Positions 1-8,190 of a stretch of DNA of 64,000 nt are shown one piece after another (positions within the stretch are counted from its first letter, which is position 1; each line of letters begins with the position of its first letter). The position numbers and the translations under genes are program-made. The notes under the pieces were generated by a model. The model was not told the DNA's origin. It was given only the letters and a program-made list of their open reading frames with translations, and made no database searches. Source of the stretch: Rhizobium esperanzae (GTDB taxonomy: Bacteria; Pseudomonadota; Alphaproteobacteria; Rhizobiales; Rhizobiaceae). Location of the stretch: NCBI RefSeq assembly GCF_014197615.1, contig NZ_JACIFY010000003.1, positions 1 to 64,000 on the forward strand. The letters run 5' to 3'.

Positions 1-44
1 GGCGCAACACAGGTCGCAAAAATCGATCTCAAAAGCCAGCACTG

Positions 45-112
45 AGTGTCAGGCATGTCTCCGAACATCTGTCAGGTATGTATCCGGGCTTTACACTTGA
101 CCCTGGGATCCA
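45..112. repeat. 68-bp direct repeat, copy 1 (left arm of palindromic element A)
   Basis: This segment recurs almost exactly at 626-693, 581 bp downstream; the only difference noted is one base near position 100. It ends in the 12-bp terminus CCCTGGGATCCA that opens element A. Because the left flank is shared by copies A and B, the repeated unit is larger than the palindromic loop itself. Confidence 0.9.
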
Positions 113-459
113 TGCGGCTGGCACACGTGAACAAAGATGGCATCACCACAGCGTCAGATAGAGATCGTCCCACTCGGGATTCATCGCTTCGACCAAGTCG
201 ATTTTCCACTGCCGGTTCCATCGCTTCATTGACTTTTCGCGTTGGATCGCCGTGCCGATATCCCAATGCTCCTCGTACCACACGAGGCGGGTACAGCCGT
301 ATTTCCAGGCAAAGCCCGGCGTCAGCCCCTCCCGATGCTCATAGATGCGGCGCTCCAGATCGGATGTCACGCCGATATAGAGCGTGCCGTTTTTCTGGTT
401 GGTGACGATGTAAACGTATCCTGCCATTCCAGCAGAGTGCTTGGCTGTGGATCCCAGGG
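101..459. mobile_element. Palindrome-bounded element A carrying a GIY-YIG gene
   Basis: The element is bounded by perfect 12-bp inverted termini, CCCTGGGATCCA at 101-112 and TGGATCCCAGGG at 448-459. Immediately inside them are ATGCGGCTGGC (left) and GCTTGGCTG (right), which also occur inside the short copies B and C. The intervening ~330 bp is filled by the GIY-YIG reading frame. Directly outside the right end, TCAAG and CCCTGGG form a further 7-bp-stem hairpin with the terminus. Calling it mobile is inference: the sequence shows a family with a full copy and internally deleted copies, but no target-site duplication was identified. Confidence 0.6.
143..427 (-). CDS. Small GIY-YIG domain endonuclease-like protein
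   Basis: A 94-residue single-domain protein of the GIY-YIG superfamily (UPF0213/YhbQ-like). The two signature strands are visible near the N-terminus (YVYIV, then LYIGVT about 10 residues later), followed by RRIYEHR with the conserved Arg/His and EKSMKRWNRQWKIDLVE, which supplies the likely metal-binding Glu. The frame is open 74 codons further upstream, but that part is translated repeat sequence, so the ATG at 427 before AGYVYI is preferred. The gene lies wholly inside the inverted termini of element A. Members of this superfamily cut DNA; whether this one acts on the surrounding repeats is inference. Confidence 0.85.
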   Translation of the reverse strand: MAGYVYIVTNQKNGTLYIGVTSDLERRIYEHREGLTPGFAWKYGCTRLVWYEEHWDIGTAIQREKSMKRWNRQWKIDLVEAMNPEWDDLYLTLW

Positions 460-482
460 TCAAGCCCTGGGATGACGGAGAG
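460..482. repeat. Conserved right flank of element A
   Basis: TCAAGCCCTGGGATGACGGAG follows the right terminus in copies A and B, and in altered form in copies C and D. With the preceding CCCAGGG it forms a hairpin of 7-bp stem and 5-base loop. Confidence 0.8.
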
Positions 483-625
483 TGGGGCGATTTCTGGAGC
501 CAGGGCAGCGGACGAGAGGTGTTGCCGAGATGCTTAAGCCCCGCCAACCGGCAGAATTCCAATCGTTCATCCACAACTGACCTCGACCGCCAAACCATGC
601 CGACCTCCCGAAAAATCATCTCGAA

Positions 626-693
626 AGTGTCAGGCATGTCTCCGAACATCTGTCAGGTATGTATCCGGGCTTTACACTTGGCCCTGGGATCCA
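626..693. repeat. 68-bp direct repeat, copy 2 (left arm of element B)
   Basis: Near-identical to 45-112. It leads directly into the palindromic terminus of the short element B. Confidence 0.9.
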
Positions 694-776
694 CAACCAA
701 GCACGCGGCTTCAATAACTTCCCTGCAGTTGGACGCCATCTCTGTCCACGCAGTGCCAGCCGCATGGATCCCAGGG
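682..776. repeat. Short palindromic element B (loop in inverted orientation)
   Basis: The inverted termini are CCCTGGGATCCA (682-693) and TGGATCCCAGGG (765-776), enclosing about 70 bp without a gene. The inside reads ACAACCAAGC next to the left terminus and GCCAGCCGCA next to the right one. That is the reverse complement of the order in copies A and C, while the outer right flank (777-863) keeps the same orientation as in C. The 777-863 flank matches 7444-7534 closely, down to CGCTCTAG. Confidence 0.85.
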
Positions 777-863
777 TCAAGCCCTGGGAAGACGGAGAGT
801 GGGGCGGCTGCTGGAGCAAGAACAGCGACGAATAGGGTTGCGATTTACGTCGGCCGCGCTCTA

Positions 864-1136
864 GCTGTCTGGGCCCATTGTCTGACGGAATATGGGGTCG
901 GTGGATAGGGGCCGGACCAAACCAGTTGGCTCGAGCATGGTCCGGCCCCTTGAAAAATAGGGCAGTACCAAAAATCCGTATTCGGCATGTCGGCGTCGGC
1001 GTCGCTCGAGCGTCCTTGGGAACATCAAGACCGTCAGCCCCGCTCTCCGCTTGCCTGAACGAGCTTTTGCATCAACGGTCCAACCGCAGAGCGCATTGCC
1101 ACTGCCCCAGTTTGGAAAAGACCATAGGAGATAAAA
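864..1136. other. Intergenic stretch after element B
   Basis: No convincing gene was found. Short open frames here lack family signatures and credible ribosome binding sites. It holds the upstream region of the next gene, with a Shine-Dalgarno AGGAG at 1126-1130. Confidence 0.5.
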
Positions 1137-1706
1137 GTGTCTGCATCAGTGCTCTTCATGTCCATGTCACTGGACGGATATATCGCGGGGCCCAACGATG
1201 AAGTAGGCAATCCCGGCGGCGACGACTTTATGCGGTTGCACGAGTGGTACGGGGATTTTTCCCGACCGACCGGACCGGTCGGGCAGTTGTGGGACGAATG
1301 GAACGCGCCAGGTGCGATTCTGGCGGGTCGGCGAACCGTGGAACAGGTCGATCACTGGGGCGGTGACAATCACGGTGTGCCGATCTTCGTACCCAGTCAC
1401 AGGCCGCCCGGGCCATCCGTCGCGAATTATCCGTTGGTCAAATACGTGAACGACGGGATCGCGAGCGCTATGGCGCAGGCAAAGACCGCCGCCGGGGACC
1501 GCGACGTGTTGATGCTTGGCGCGTATACGGCGCAACGGGCGCTGGAAGCTGGCGTGCTCGACGAACTGCAAATACACCAGGTTCCAGTCTTGTTCGGAGG
1601 TGGCCGCCGAATGTTCGAAGTCTTACCATCGCGCGTCGAGTTGGAGATCGTCCGGGTGATCGATACACCCGAGGCCACGCACATCCGCTACCGCGTCCGC
1701 CGCTGA
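1137..1706 (+). CDS. Dihydrofolate reductase-fold (RibD C-terminal-like) protein
   Basis: A 189-residue protein of the DHFR/RibD_C superfamily, the group that uses NADPH to reduce pterin- or pyrimidine-like substrates. SMSLDGYIAG opens the fold at residues 8-17, AILAGRRTVEQ follows near residue 60 as the nucleotide-site segment, and VPVLFGGGRRMFE near residue 150 is the glycine-rich turn before the last strands. The start is GTG, six bases after an AGGAG box. It is a stand-alone member of YyaP/YwjB type rather than folate-pathway FolA, and its substrate cannot be read from sequence. It stands alone between the repeat region and the convergent fabI gene. Confidence 0.8.
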   Translation: MSASVLFMSMSLDGYIAGPNDEVGNPGGDDFMRLHEWYGDFSRPTGPVGQLWDEWNAPGAILAGRRTVEQVDHWGGDNHGVPIFVPSHRPPGPSVANYPLVKYVNDGIASAMAQAKTAAGDRDVLMLGAYTAQRALEAGVLDELQIHQVPVLFGGGRRMFEVLPSRVELEIVRVIDTPEATHIRYRVRR

Positions 1707-1751
1707 GCCCGCCGAACCAGCCGTCACTCGGTCGCAGGATTTGTGGGCATT

Positions 1752-1788
1752 GCGACCTTCTCACTGCACCTAGACCGGCACGACCGCG
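1752..1788. repeat. 37-bp duplicate of the 3' end of pbpC
   Basis: 34 of 37 positions match 8516-8552, the segment that spans the stop codon and last codons of the pbpC gene. Here it lies between the DHFR-like gene and fabI and encodes nothing. It is probably a relic of a duplication or rearrangement. Confidence 0.7.
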
Positions 1789-1805
1789 TGCGATCATGGC
1801 AGCCG

Positions 1806-2588
1806 CTAATCGATAATGTGATAGCCGCCGTCGATATAGATCGTATCGCCGGTAATCAGCCTGGCCGCATCATGCGCCAGGAAGGCGGTGGCCATGCCGA
1901 CATCGTCGATCGACACGAGGCTGCGGGTCGGCGCGGTTTCCTGGGCCTTGTTCAGCAACGCGTCGAATTCCGGGATGCCGGAGGCGGCGCGTGTCGCGAG
2001 CGGGCCGGGTGAGATGGCGTGGACGCGGATGCCTTTGGGGCCGAGTTCGGCGGCGAGGTAGCGCACGGCGCTTTCCAGCGCTGCCTTGGCGACGCCCATG
2101 ATGTTGTAGTTCTTCACCACCATCTGACTGCCGTAATAGGTCATGGTGAAGAGCGTGCCGCCGCGTTTCATCAGCGGTTCGGCGAGATGGGCCGTGCGGA
2201 TGAAGGACCAGCAGGAAATGTCCATCGTCTTCAGGAAGCCGTCGCGCGGCGCGTCGACGACGCGGCCCTGCAGCGTGTCCTTCGGCGAAAAGGCGATCGA
2301 GTGGACGACGAAATCGAGCTCGCCCCAATGGTCGGAAATGGCGTCGAAGACGGACTCCAATTGGCCGGGGACCGATACATCGAGCGGCAGGAAGAACGGT
2401 GCCTCCAGCGCGTCGGCAAGCGGTTCGACATAGGGTTTGGCCTTATCGTTCAGATAGGTGACGGCGAGTTCGGCGCCAAGCGCGCGGAAAGCTCTGGCGC
2501 AGCCCCAGGCGATCGACTGGTCGTTGGCGATGCCGACCACCAGGCCGCGCTTGCCTTCAAGAAGTTTGGCCTTCATTTCCGGGATCAT
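1806..2588 (-). CDS. fabI: Enoyl-[acyl-carrier-protein] reductase (NADH), FabI type
   Basis: A 260-residue short-chain dehydrogenase that reduces trans-2-enoyl-ACP in the last step of each fatty-acid elongation cycle. The FabI-type cofactor segment GLVVGIANDQSIAWG lies at residues 15-29, and the catalytic Tyr161-x6-Lys168 pair sits in NYNIMGVAK, as in enterobacterial FabI. ISPGPLATRAASGI and TGDTIYIDGGY close the fold. It is the last gene of a four-gene operon, 34 bp after ackA, with GGAG eight bases before the ATG. Rhizobia usually carry a second fabI elsewhere, so this is likely the operon-specific paralogue. Confidence 0.92.
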   Translation of the reverse strand: MIPEMKAKLLEGKRGLVVGIANDQSIAWGCARAFRALGAELAVTYLNDKAKPYVEPLADALEAPFFLPLDVSVPGQLESVFDAISDHWGELDFVVHSIAFSPKDTLQGRVVDAPRDGFLKTMDISCWSFIRTAHLAEPLMKRGGTLFTMTYYGSQMVVKNYNIMGVAKAALESAVRYLAAELGPKGIRVHAISPGPLATRAASGIPEFDALLNKAQETAPTRSLVSIDDVGMATAFLAHDAARLITGDTIYIDGGYHIID

Positions 2589-2622
2589 TATCAGCTCCGT
2601 CTCTGGTCGAACGATTTGCCCA

Positions 2623-3792
2623 TCATGGGGCGAGCAGTGCGAATGTGTGTCGCGCGATCATCAGCTCCTCGTCGGTCGGCACGCAGTAGAGCGCGACCTT
2701 GCTTTGGTCTGTCGAGATCAGCAATTCGCCGGCCGCATTTCGTGCGGGATCGAGCGTGGCGCCGAGCCAGGCGAGCTTTCGGCTGATGCGTTCGCGCATG
2801 ACAGGAGAGTTCTCCCCGACGCCGGCAGTGAAGACAAAGGCGTCCAGCCCGCCGAGGGCGGCCGCAAGCGCGCCGGCATTAAGACCGATACGATGAACGA
2901 AATGGTCGAGAGCCAGCGCGGCGCCCGGCGCTTCGCTGGCGAGCAGGTCGCGCACGTCGTTGCTGATGCCGGAGAGACCCTTGAGGCCGGATTCCTTGTA
3001 GAGCAGGTCCTGCAATTCGGCTGCCGTCATGCCCCCCTGCAGGAGGTAGAGCAGCACGCCGGGGTCTATCTGGCCGCAGCGCGTGCCCATCGGCAGGCCA
3101 TCGAGGGCGGTGAAGCCAAATGTGCTCTCGATGCTTTTGCCATCCTTCAGCGCACAGAGGGAAGCGCCGCTTCCGAGATGGGCGACGATGACACGGCCAC
3201 GGCCGATATCGGGGGCGATCTCGGCAAGCCGCCCCGCGACATATTCGTAGGAGAGGCCGTGAAAACCATAGCGCCGTACGCCCTCGGCGAAATAATGGGC
3301 GGGAATGGCATAGTGATCTGTCATCGGGTCGTGACCGCGATGGAAGGCGGTGTCGAAACAGGCGATCTGGGCGAGATGGGGCTGGTGTTCGAGCAGCGCG
3401 CGGATGGGCGCGAGATTGTTCGGCTGGTGCAGGGGAGCGAGCGGCGTGAAGCCCTCCAGTTCGCGCAGGATGTTCTGGTCGACGCGGACCGGGTGCGTAT
3501 GGTCAGGGCCGCCGTGGACGACGCGGTGGCCGACGGCGACCATTTCGCCCTCGTGCCGCTCGCGCAGCCATTGGCCGACGAGACGCATGGCCGCCGGCAG
3601 GTCGGGTACGGTCTCATGCGGATAGGTTTCGTCGGCCAGCCGGTCGCCACCGGCACTCTTGATGGCCAGGTGCGGGGCAGTGCCGATGCCGTCCATCTTG
3701 CCTTTGACGAGCCGCCTCAGCACGCCCACCGAGGCGAAGAGTTCAAATTTCAGGCTGGAGGAGCCGGCATTGATGACGAGGATCGTGTCCAT
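2623..3792 (-). CDS. ackA: Acetate kinase
   Basis: A 389-residue acetate/propionate kinase that interconverts acetyl phosphate plus ADP with acetate plus ATP. Family signatures in order are [14 protein letters not shown] at the N-terminus (ASKHA nucleotide fold), GHRVVHGG with the substrate Arg, [16 protein letters not shown] (phosphate loop) and [14 protein letters not shown] near the C-terminus. The pta stop codon is three bases upstream, so translation is probably coupled. In Sinorhizobium meliloti the same orfA-pta-ackA-fabI order forms a phosphate-stress operon controlled by PhoB. Confidence 0.95.
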   Translation of the reverse strand: MDTILVINAGSSSLKFELFASVGVLRRLVKGKMDGIGTAPHLAIKSAGGDRLADETYPHETVPDLPAAMRLVGQWLRERHEGEMVAVGHRVVHGGPDHTHPVRVDQNILRELEGFTPLAPLHQPNNLAPIRALLEHQPHLAQIACFDTAFHRGHDPMTDHYAIPAHYFAEGVRRYGFHGLSYEYVAGRLAEIAPDIGRGRVIVAHLGSGASLCALKDGKSIESTFGFTALDGLPMGTRCGQIDPGVLLYLLQGGMTAAELQDLLYKESGLKGLSGISNDVRDLLASEAPGAALALDHFVHRIGLNAGALAAALGGLDAFVFTAGVGENSPVMRERISRKLAWLGATLDPARNAAGELLISTDQSKVALYCVPTDEELMIARHTFALLAP

Positions 3793-3795
3793 GGA

Positions 3796-4761
3796 TCAGC
3801 CCCCTTGGATCGGCGCCGCCGTGCGTCGGGCTTCGGCAAAAAGCACGCCGACGGCGCAAGAGGCGAGGCGGGCGCGCACGCTGTCGGCCCGCGATGTCAG
3901 GATGATCGGCACGCGTGCACCGAGCACGAGACCGGCGGCATCCGCCCGCGCCAGGAACGTCAGGTTTTTCGCCAGCATGTTGCCGGCTTCCAGATTGGGA
4001 ACGACGAGGATCTGTGCCCGGCCTGCCACCTGTGATTGGATGCCTTTGATCCGTGCGGCTTCGGGGTCGATCGCATTGTCGAAGGCGAGCGGTCCGTCGA
4101 GAATGCCGCCGGTAATCTGGCCACGCTCGGCCATCTTGCACAGGGCCGCCGCCTCGATCGTCGAGGGGATCTTGGAGGTCACCGTCTCGACTGCCGAAAG
4201 GATCGCAACGCGCGGCGTGCCGAGGCCGATCGCGGTGAAGAGATCGATGGCATTCTGGATGATATCGCGCTTGACATCGAGATCGGGAGCAATGTTGATC
4301 GCAGCATCGGTGATGAACAGCGTTTCGGCATAGTTCGGCACGTCCATGATGAAGACATGGCTGATACGCCGCGCCGTCCGCAGGCCCGTCGCCGACGAAG
4401 TCACGGCCCGCATTAGCTCATCCGTGTGCAGGCTGCCTTTCATGAGGAGATCGGCGCGGCCTTCGCGGATGATCTCGACGGCTTTGGCTGCCGCCGCATC
4501 GCTGTGAGGTGCATCCACCAGCTCGAAAGGCGAGATATCGATACTGTGCGCGGTGGCGACGGTGCGCATCTTTTGCACCGGGCCAACGAGGACCGGGCGT
4601 ACCAGGCCCATTTCGGCCGCCTCGACCGCGCCGCGCAAGGCTGACTCGTCGCAGGGATGAGCCACGACCATCGTCATTTCGGGAGCCTGCCTTGCTCTTG
4701 CGATCAGCCGCTCATATTTCTCGTGCCGCCCGGTTTCCCCGGAGTTTTCCCATTCCGTCAT
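3796..4761 (-). CDS. pta: Phosphate acetyltransferase (PTA/PTB family)
   Basis: A 321-residue phosphotransacetylase that makes acetyl phosphate from acetyl-CoA for the adjacent acetate kinase. The PTA_PTB domain fills the protein: VVAHPCDESALRGAVEAAEMG at the N-terminus, LLMKGSLHTDELMRAV mid-protein, FITDAAINIAPDL and the C-terminal NMLAKNLTFLA. It is the short form without the N-terminal DRTGG/AAA extension of enterobacterial Pta, and close to bacterial phosphotransbutyrylases, so butyryl-CoA activity is an alternative. GGGAG precedes the ATG. Confidence 0.9.
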   Translation of the reverse strand: MTEWENSGETGRHEKYERLIARARQAPEMTMVVAHPCDESALRGAVEAAEMGLVRPVLVGPVQKMRTVATAHSIDISPFELVDAPHSDAAAAKAVEIIREGRADLLMKGSLHTDELMRAVTSSATGLRTARRISHVFIMDVPNYAETLFITDAAINIAPDLDVKRDIIQNAIDLFTAIGLGTPRVAILSAVETVTSKIPSTIEAAALCKMAERGQITGGILDGPLAFDNAIDPEAARIKGIQSQVAGRAQILVVPNLEAGNMLAKNLTFLARADAAGLVLGARVPIILTSRADSVRARLASCAVGVLFAEARRTAAPIQGG

Positions 4762-4776
4762 CTGTCTGTGCTCCCG

Positions 4777-7014
4777 TTACTTTGCGCGCCTGACGGTCTT
4801 CAGCGGCGTCGGCGCCTCCAGTGATGCCGGGCCGGCGAGCGGCTCTTCGGAAACGCCGAAGAGGCCGACGATCGTCTGAAAGCGCTCCTCCGCTTCGCCT
4901 GTCAGCGCGCCGCGGGCGGTAAGCACCTGACGCAGCGAGCTCAGCGCAAGACGACGGGCGTCCTCGTCTGCGGGCAGCAGATGCGGGATCGCCGCGACGG
5001 TCGCCTTCTCGTCGATGACGAGCATCAGGAACTGGTCGCGGATCAGCGCCTTGAATTCGGCAAGCGTCATGGCCGGCATTCCGTCTTCGATGCGGCGCAT
5101 CCGGCGGATGGCGGCAAAGCCGCGTTCGTCGGCGGCCCCATGGGCCATGGCGACATAGAGCAAGCTGCGGGCGAGACCTTCCTGCAGCCCGCCCTTTTCT
5201 ATCCGGGCTCGCAACTCGCCAATTCGCGCTTTGAGCGTCTGGGCATGCAGCGCAGTCTTGCTCGCGCGCCGCTGCGGCTTCTCGTCTCGTGGATCGATGC
5301 CGACGGCCGCCTGAAGGAAGGGCGAACCATAGACGGTGAGGAAGGTCGCCTCGCTGATGGCCTCGATGCCTTCGCGCCAGGCGTCGAGCCCGGCAACGAT
5401 CTGGCGCGAGACGATCTGTTCCAGAGCCAGGAACGGATTATCGCCGGCGACCGGACGACGGTCTTCCTCCACCTTGGCGGCCATCTCGGCGACGCGCGCC
5501 ATCAGCGGATTGAGATCGGAGAGGAGTTCATATTGCAGGCGCAGCGGATGCAGCCGACGCATTCCTTCGGCCACCCGTTCCGCCATCATGGCGCGGATGA
5601 AGGGCTGGGCGAAGGTCCGGTAGAGCGAGAGATTGATCTCGGAGACCTTGGCTGCCGCCGCAAAGCGCCGGTCGTCGGCGGCATTGTTGCAGCCGAGCGC
5701 GCGTATGTCGTCCAGCGTCCTTTCCTCGCAGCGCATGATCCAATCGCCGTCGACGAGATCGCCGCCGACGGTTGCCTCGGTCTTCGCCTCGAATGTCGCC
5801 TCGTAAAGGCCGGGCGGCAGCGCGTCGATCAGGTCGATATTGCTGGAGAATTCGCCATGTTCCTTGCGGGCGACGCTGGCGGAGACGAAAATGCCGAGAT
5901 GGCCGATCTTTTCGTGCACTGTGTAGACGATCGTCTGGCCATGCGAGCGTATCTCGTTGACGCTGTCATAGAGGTCGACAATCCAGCCGAGCGCCTGGGC
6001 GGGCGGGGTGATATTATCGCCCTTGGAGCAGAAGACCACGATCGGTGCGCGGATGTTCCGGAGATCGATCGCTTCACCCTTTGAGGTCTCTATGCGTCCG
6101 GCAGAGAGATTGTTACCGACGAAGAGTTCGTCGACGATGAACTGGATCTCCTCGGCGTTCAGATTGACATGATTGCCCCACCATTGCTCGAAGCCGAGGT
6201 AACGCTCCTCTTCCGTGTCGATCTTGGAATAGAGATTATACTGCTTGTTCCAGAGCGTGTTGGCGGGGTTCTGGTTCTCGAAATTCTGCACCAGCCAGGC
6301 GCCGTCGAACTTGCCGTGGCCAAGGTCTGCCATCAATGCCGTCAACCATGTGCCGCCGAGCAGGCCGCCCGTGTAGCGCATCGGATATTTGCCGCGTTCG
6401 CCGGCCCAATAGGAAAGCGGCGCGCCGGCGATGATGATCGAGCCGAAAAGCTCGGGCCGCATGGCGGCGAGCATCATCACGGCCCAGCCTGCCTGGCAAT
6501 TGCCGATCACGCAGGGTTTGGCATCGGCTCCCGGATGCAGCGCAATCACCTTCTCCAGGAAGATCGCTTCGGCCGCCGCGATATCCTCGATCGTCTGGCC
6601 TTCCACCGGCTCCGGCAGGAAGCCGATGAAGTAACAGGGATGACCGGCGGCGAACGCCACGCCGATTTCGCTATCGGCCTTGAAGCCGCCGATCCCCGGT
6701 CCGTGGCCGGCGCGCGGATCGACCACGACGAAGGGCCGTCGCGTCTGGTCGATCTCTATGCCCGCGGGCGGGACGATGCGCACCAGCGCATAGTTGACGG
6801 GCCGCTCCAGCGTGCGCCCATCGAGCAGCAGTTCAGGCGTGAAGCTCAGCACATGCGGTGCGGGCGCTTCGGCATTGATGCGATACTGATTGCCGCGTTT
6901 TCGCATCACGTCCCAGAAGAGCACGCTGCGCTGGCCCGCATCTCTCAGATAGTCGAAGGCCTGGCCGAACTGGCTCGCGAGACCATGCGCGGGGAGATAG
7001 GAAGGGAACCACAT
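4777..7014 (-). CDS. DUF3141 / polyhydroxyalkanoate synthase-like alpha/beta hydrolase (orfA)
   Basis: A 745-residue protein with an alpha/beta-hydrolase core like class I PHA synthase. The nucleophile elbow reads VIGNCQAGWA near residue 170 (G-x-C-x-G with Cys as nucleophile). PIVVFCSKGDNITPP near residue 330 supplies the Asp loop, and GHLGIF near residue 375 the His. The C-terminal half is helical and typical of DUF3141. An AGGAGG box seven bases before the ATG and the upstream intergenic region make this the first operon gene, equivalent to orfA upstream of pta in S. meliloti. Whether it polymerises hydroxyacyl-CoA or acts on another acyl group is not known. Confidence 0.85.
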   Translation of the reverse strand: MWFPSYLPAHGLASQFGQAFDYLRDAGQRSVLFWDVMRKRGNQYRINAEAPAPHVLSFTPELLLDGRTLERPVNYALVRIVPPAGIEIDQTRRPFVVVDPRAGHGPGIGGFKADSEIGVAFAAGHPCYFIGFLPEPVEGQTIEDIAAAEAIFLEKVIALHPGADAKPCVIGNCQAGWAVMMLAAMRPELFGSIIIAGAPLSYWAGERGKYPMRYTGGLLGGTWLTALMADLGHGKFDGAWLVQNFENQNPANTLWNKQYNLYSKIDTEEERYLGFEQWWGNHVNLNAEEIQFIVDELFVGNNLSAGRIETSKGEAIDLRNIRAPIVVFCSKGDNITPPAQALGWIVDLYDSVNEIRSHGQTIVYTVHEKIGHLGIFVSASVARKEHGEFSSNIDLIDALPPGLYEATFEAKTEATVGGDLVDGDWIMRCEERTLDDIRALGCNNAADDRRFAAAAKVSEINLSLYRTFAQPFIRAMMAERVAEGMRRLHPLRLQYELLSDLNPLMARVAEMAAKVEEDRRPVAGDNPFLALEQIVSRQIVAGLDAWREGIEAISEATFLTVYGSPFLQAAVGIDPRDEKPQRRASKTALHAQTLKARIGELRARIEKGGLQEGLARSLLYVAMAHGAADERGFAAIRRMRRIEDGMPAMTLAEFKALIRDQFLMLVIDEKATVAAIPHLLPADEDARRLALSSLRQVLTARGALTGEAEERFQTIVGLFGVSEEPLAGPASLEAPTPLKTVRRAK

Positions 7015-7349
7015 GCCAAACCTCCTGGCTCACCGCGCCTGGCGGGAGCTTTAAGACTGAATGCTGGGCGAAATTCTTGATCCTCGTGCTTTCTCGGCGC
7101 ATGGCGTATATGCCAATCGCTTTCTTAGCACTTGCAGCATAGGCGGGGTGCGCTGCCGCACCAACGTATCTTACGGTAGGTTACGCGGGCTTTGTCCATC
7201 ACCGGTGCTTACGGATCAGCACCACCACTGGCGCCGAGCGGAGCCGTGGGGATCCGGTCTGGCAGGCAGTGGCGGAGTGTTTGTCGCCAGGCCCATTTCG
7301 AGGAAACTGGTGAGGGAACGTCCGGGCATCTGATCTCCATAGCCTGTGA
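7015..7349. other. Promoter-bearing intergenic region upstream of the orfA-pta-ackA-fabI operon
   Basis: No gene was recognised. Two TTACG pentamers 10 bp apart (7171 and 7181) and an imperfect palindrome ATGGCGTATATGCCA (7101-7115) are the only regulatory-looking motifs seen. I did not find a convincing PHO box (two CTGTCAT-like heptamers 11 bp apart) by eye, although the orthologous S. meliloti operon has one. Confidence 0.4.
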
Positions 7350-7443
7350 CCCTGGGATCCATGCGGCTGGCGCTGCGTGAAAAGGCACCGCATCCAACTG
7401 CAGGAAAACAATTAAGCAGGGGGCTTGGTTGTGGATCCCAGGG
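7350..7443. repeat. Short palindromic element C
   Basis: Inverted termini lie at 7350-7361 and 7432-7443. The inside starts ATGCGGCTGGCGCTGCGTG and ends GGCTTGGTTG, the same orientation as the GIY-YIG copy A, but the gene is missing. The right flank (7444-7534) matches the flank of copy B through CGATTTA-GTCGGCC and CGCTCTAG, with a 3-bp insertion TCA after the terminus. Confidence 0.85.
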
Positions 7444-7621
7444 TCATCAAGCCCTGGGATGACGGAGTGTGGGGCGGCTTCTGGAGCAAGGACAGCGACG
7501 AATACGGTTGCGATTTATGTCGGCCTCGCTCTAGGGAAATAAGGACGATGCCTGTCCGGCGCAACGGCATGCGGCATCGGCCCATTGCAGCCGCGCAGAC
7601 CATCCCGCGCTGGATTGCTGA

Positions 7622-7972
7622 TCAGAACCTGTAGCGGTATTCCCACTCGCCGATGCCGTCGATCTTCAGCATCGTCGTGTGAGGACTTTTCCCGGCATCT
7701 TCTTCTGAACATTTCGCCTTGAGAAACTCATCAAGAGCGCTTCGGTCAAATCGGGGCAGGAAGATCACATTACGTCCGCTGATGACCTGATGCCCGTGTT
7801 CCCGCATGAACCATGGAAGCGAACACACAAGAACGCTAAATGCATCCCGACCGCTGCCATTGCCGACATAGAAGTCCATCCAGAAGCCGAAGTCACTGGG
7901 ATCTTCAGGCTGCCAGTCATCCTCTTTAGGAATGTAAAATCCCTTGTATTCCCACGCCATGCCAGCCAACAT
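7622..7972 (-). CDS. Imm8-like immunity protein, orphan
   Basis: A protein of about 116 residues matching the pattern of immunity protein 8: an acidic-aromatic N-terminus (EYKGFYIPKEDDW), then FWMDFYVGNGSGRDAFSVLVCSLPWF, where Imm8 proteins keep a strand, GxxxFxVxVC and a Trp. Imm8 proteins neutralise toxins of polymorphic toxin systems, but no toxin gene is seen here. Start codons at 8038, 7972 and 7960 are possible; the ATG at 7972 or 7960 is most consistent with the domain start. The gene and its neighbour are visibly more AT-rich than the flanking operons, which suggests horizontal acquisition. Confidence 0.6.
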   Translation of the reverse strand: MLAGMAWEYKGFYIPKEDDWQPEDPSDFGFWMDFYVGNGSGRDAFSVLVCSLPWFMREHGHQVISGRNVIFLPRFDRSALDEFLKAKCSEEDAGKSPHTTMLKIDGIGEWEYRYRF

Positions 7973-8190
7973 CAATGTCCGTTTACTGTTCGTGTCCGAT
8001 AACCGTAGGGACCGACACACATGCCTGCAAGCTTTCAAGCCATCAACAGCAACCTATCACGCCGATCGGATTCAGCTATTGCAGGGGTCAAAGGCCGATG
8101 GCGCCTTCGAAGCAACTCTACATAGCATTTTCACCAAATGGAAAGCTCCAGGCGGCATATCAAGTGGATCTGCACTGGAGAGCCTGACGC

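Noticed and set aside
45..863. CRISPR array or insertion sequence in the repeat region
   Set aside because: The repeats are too few and irregular for CRISPR, and no transposase or target duplication is present.
7171..7185. TTACG direct repeats as a PHO box
   Set aside because: Their spacing is 10 rather than 11 bp and the heptamers do not resemble CTGTCAT, so it is not called as a PhoB site.
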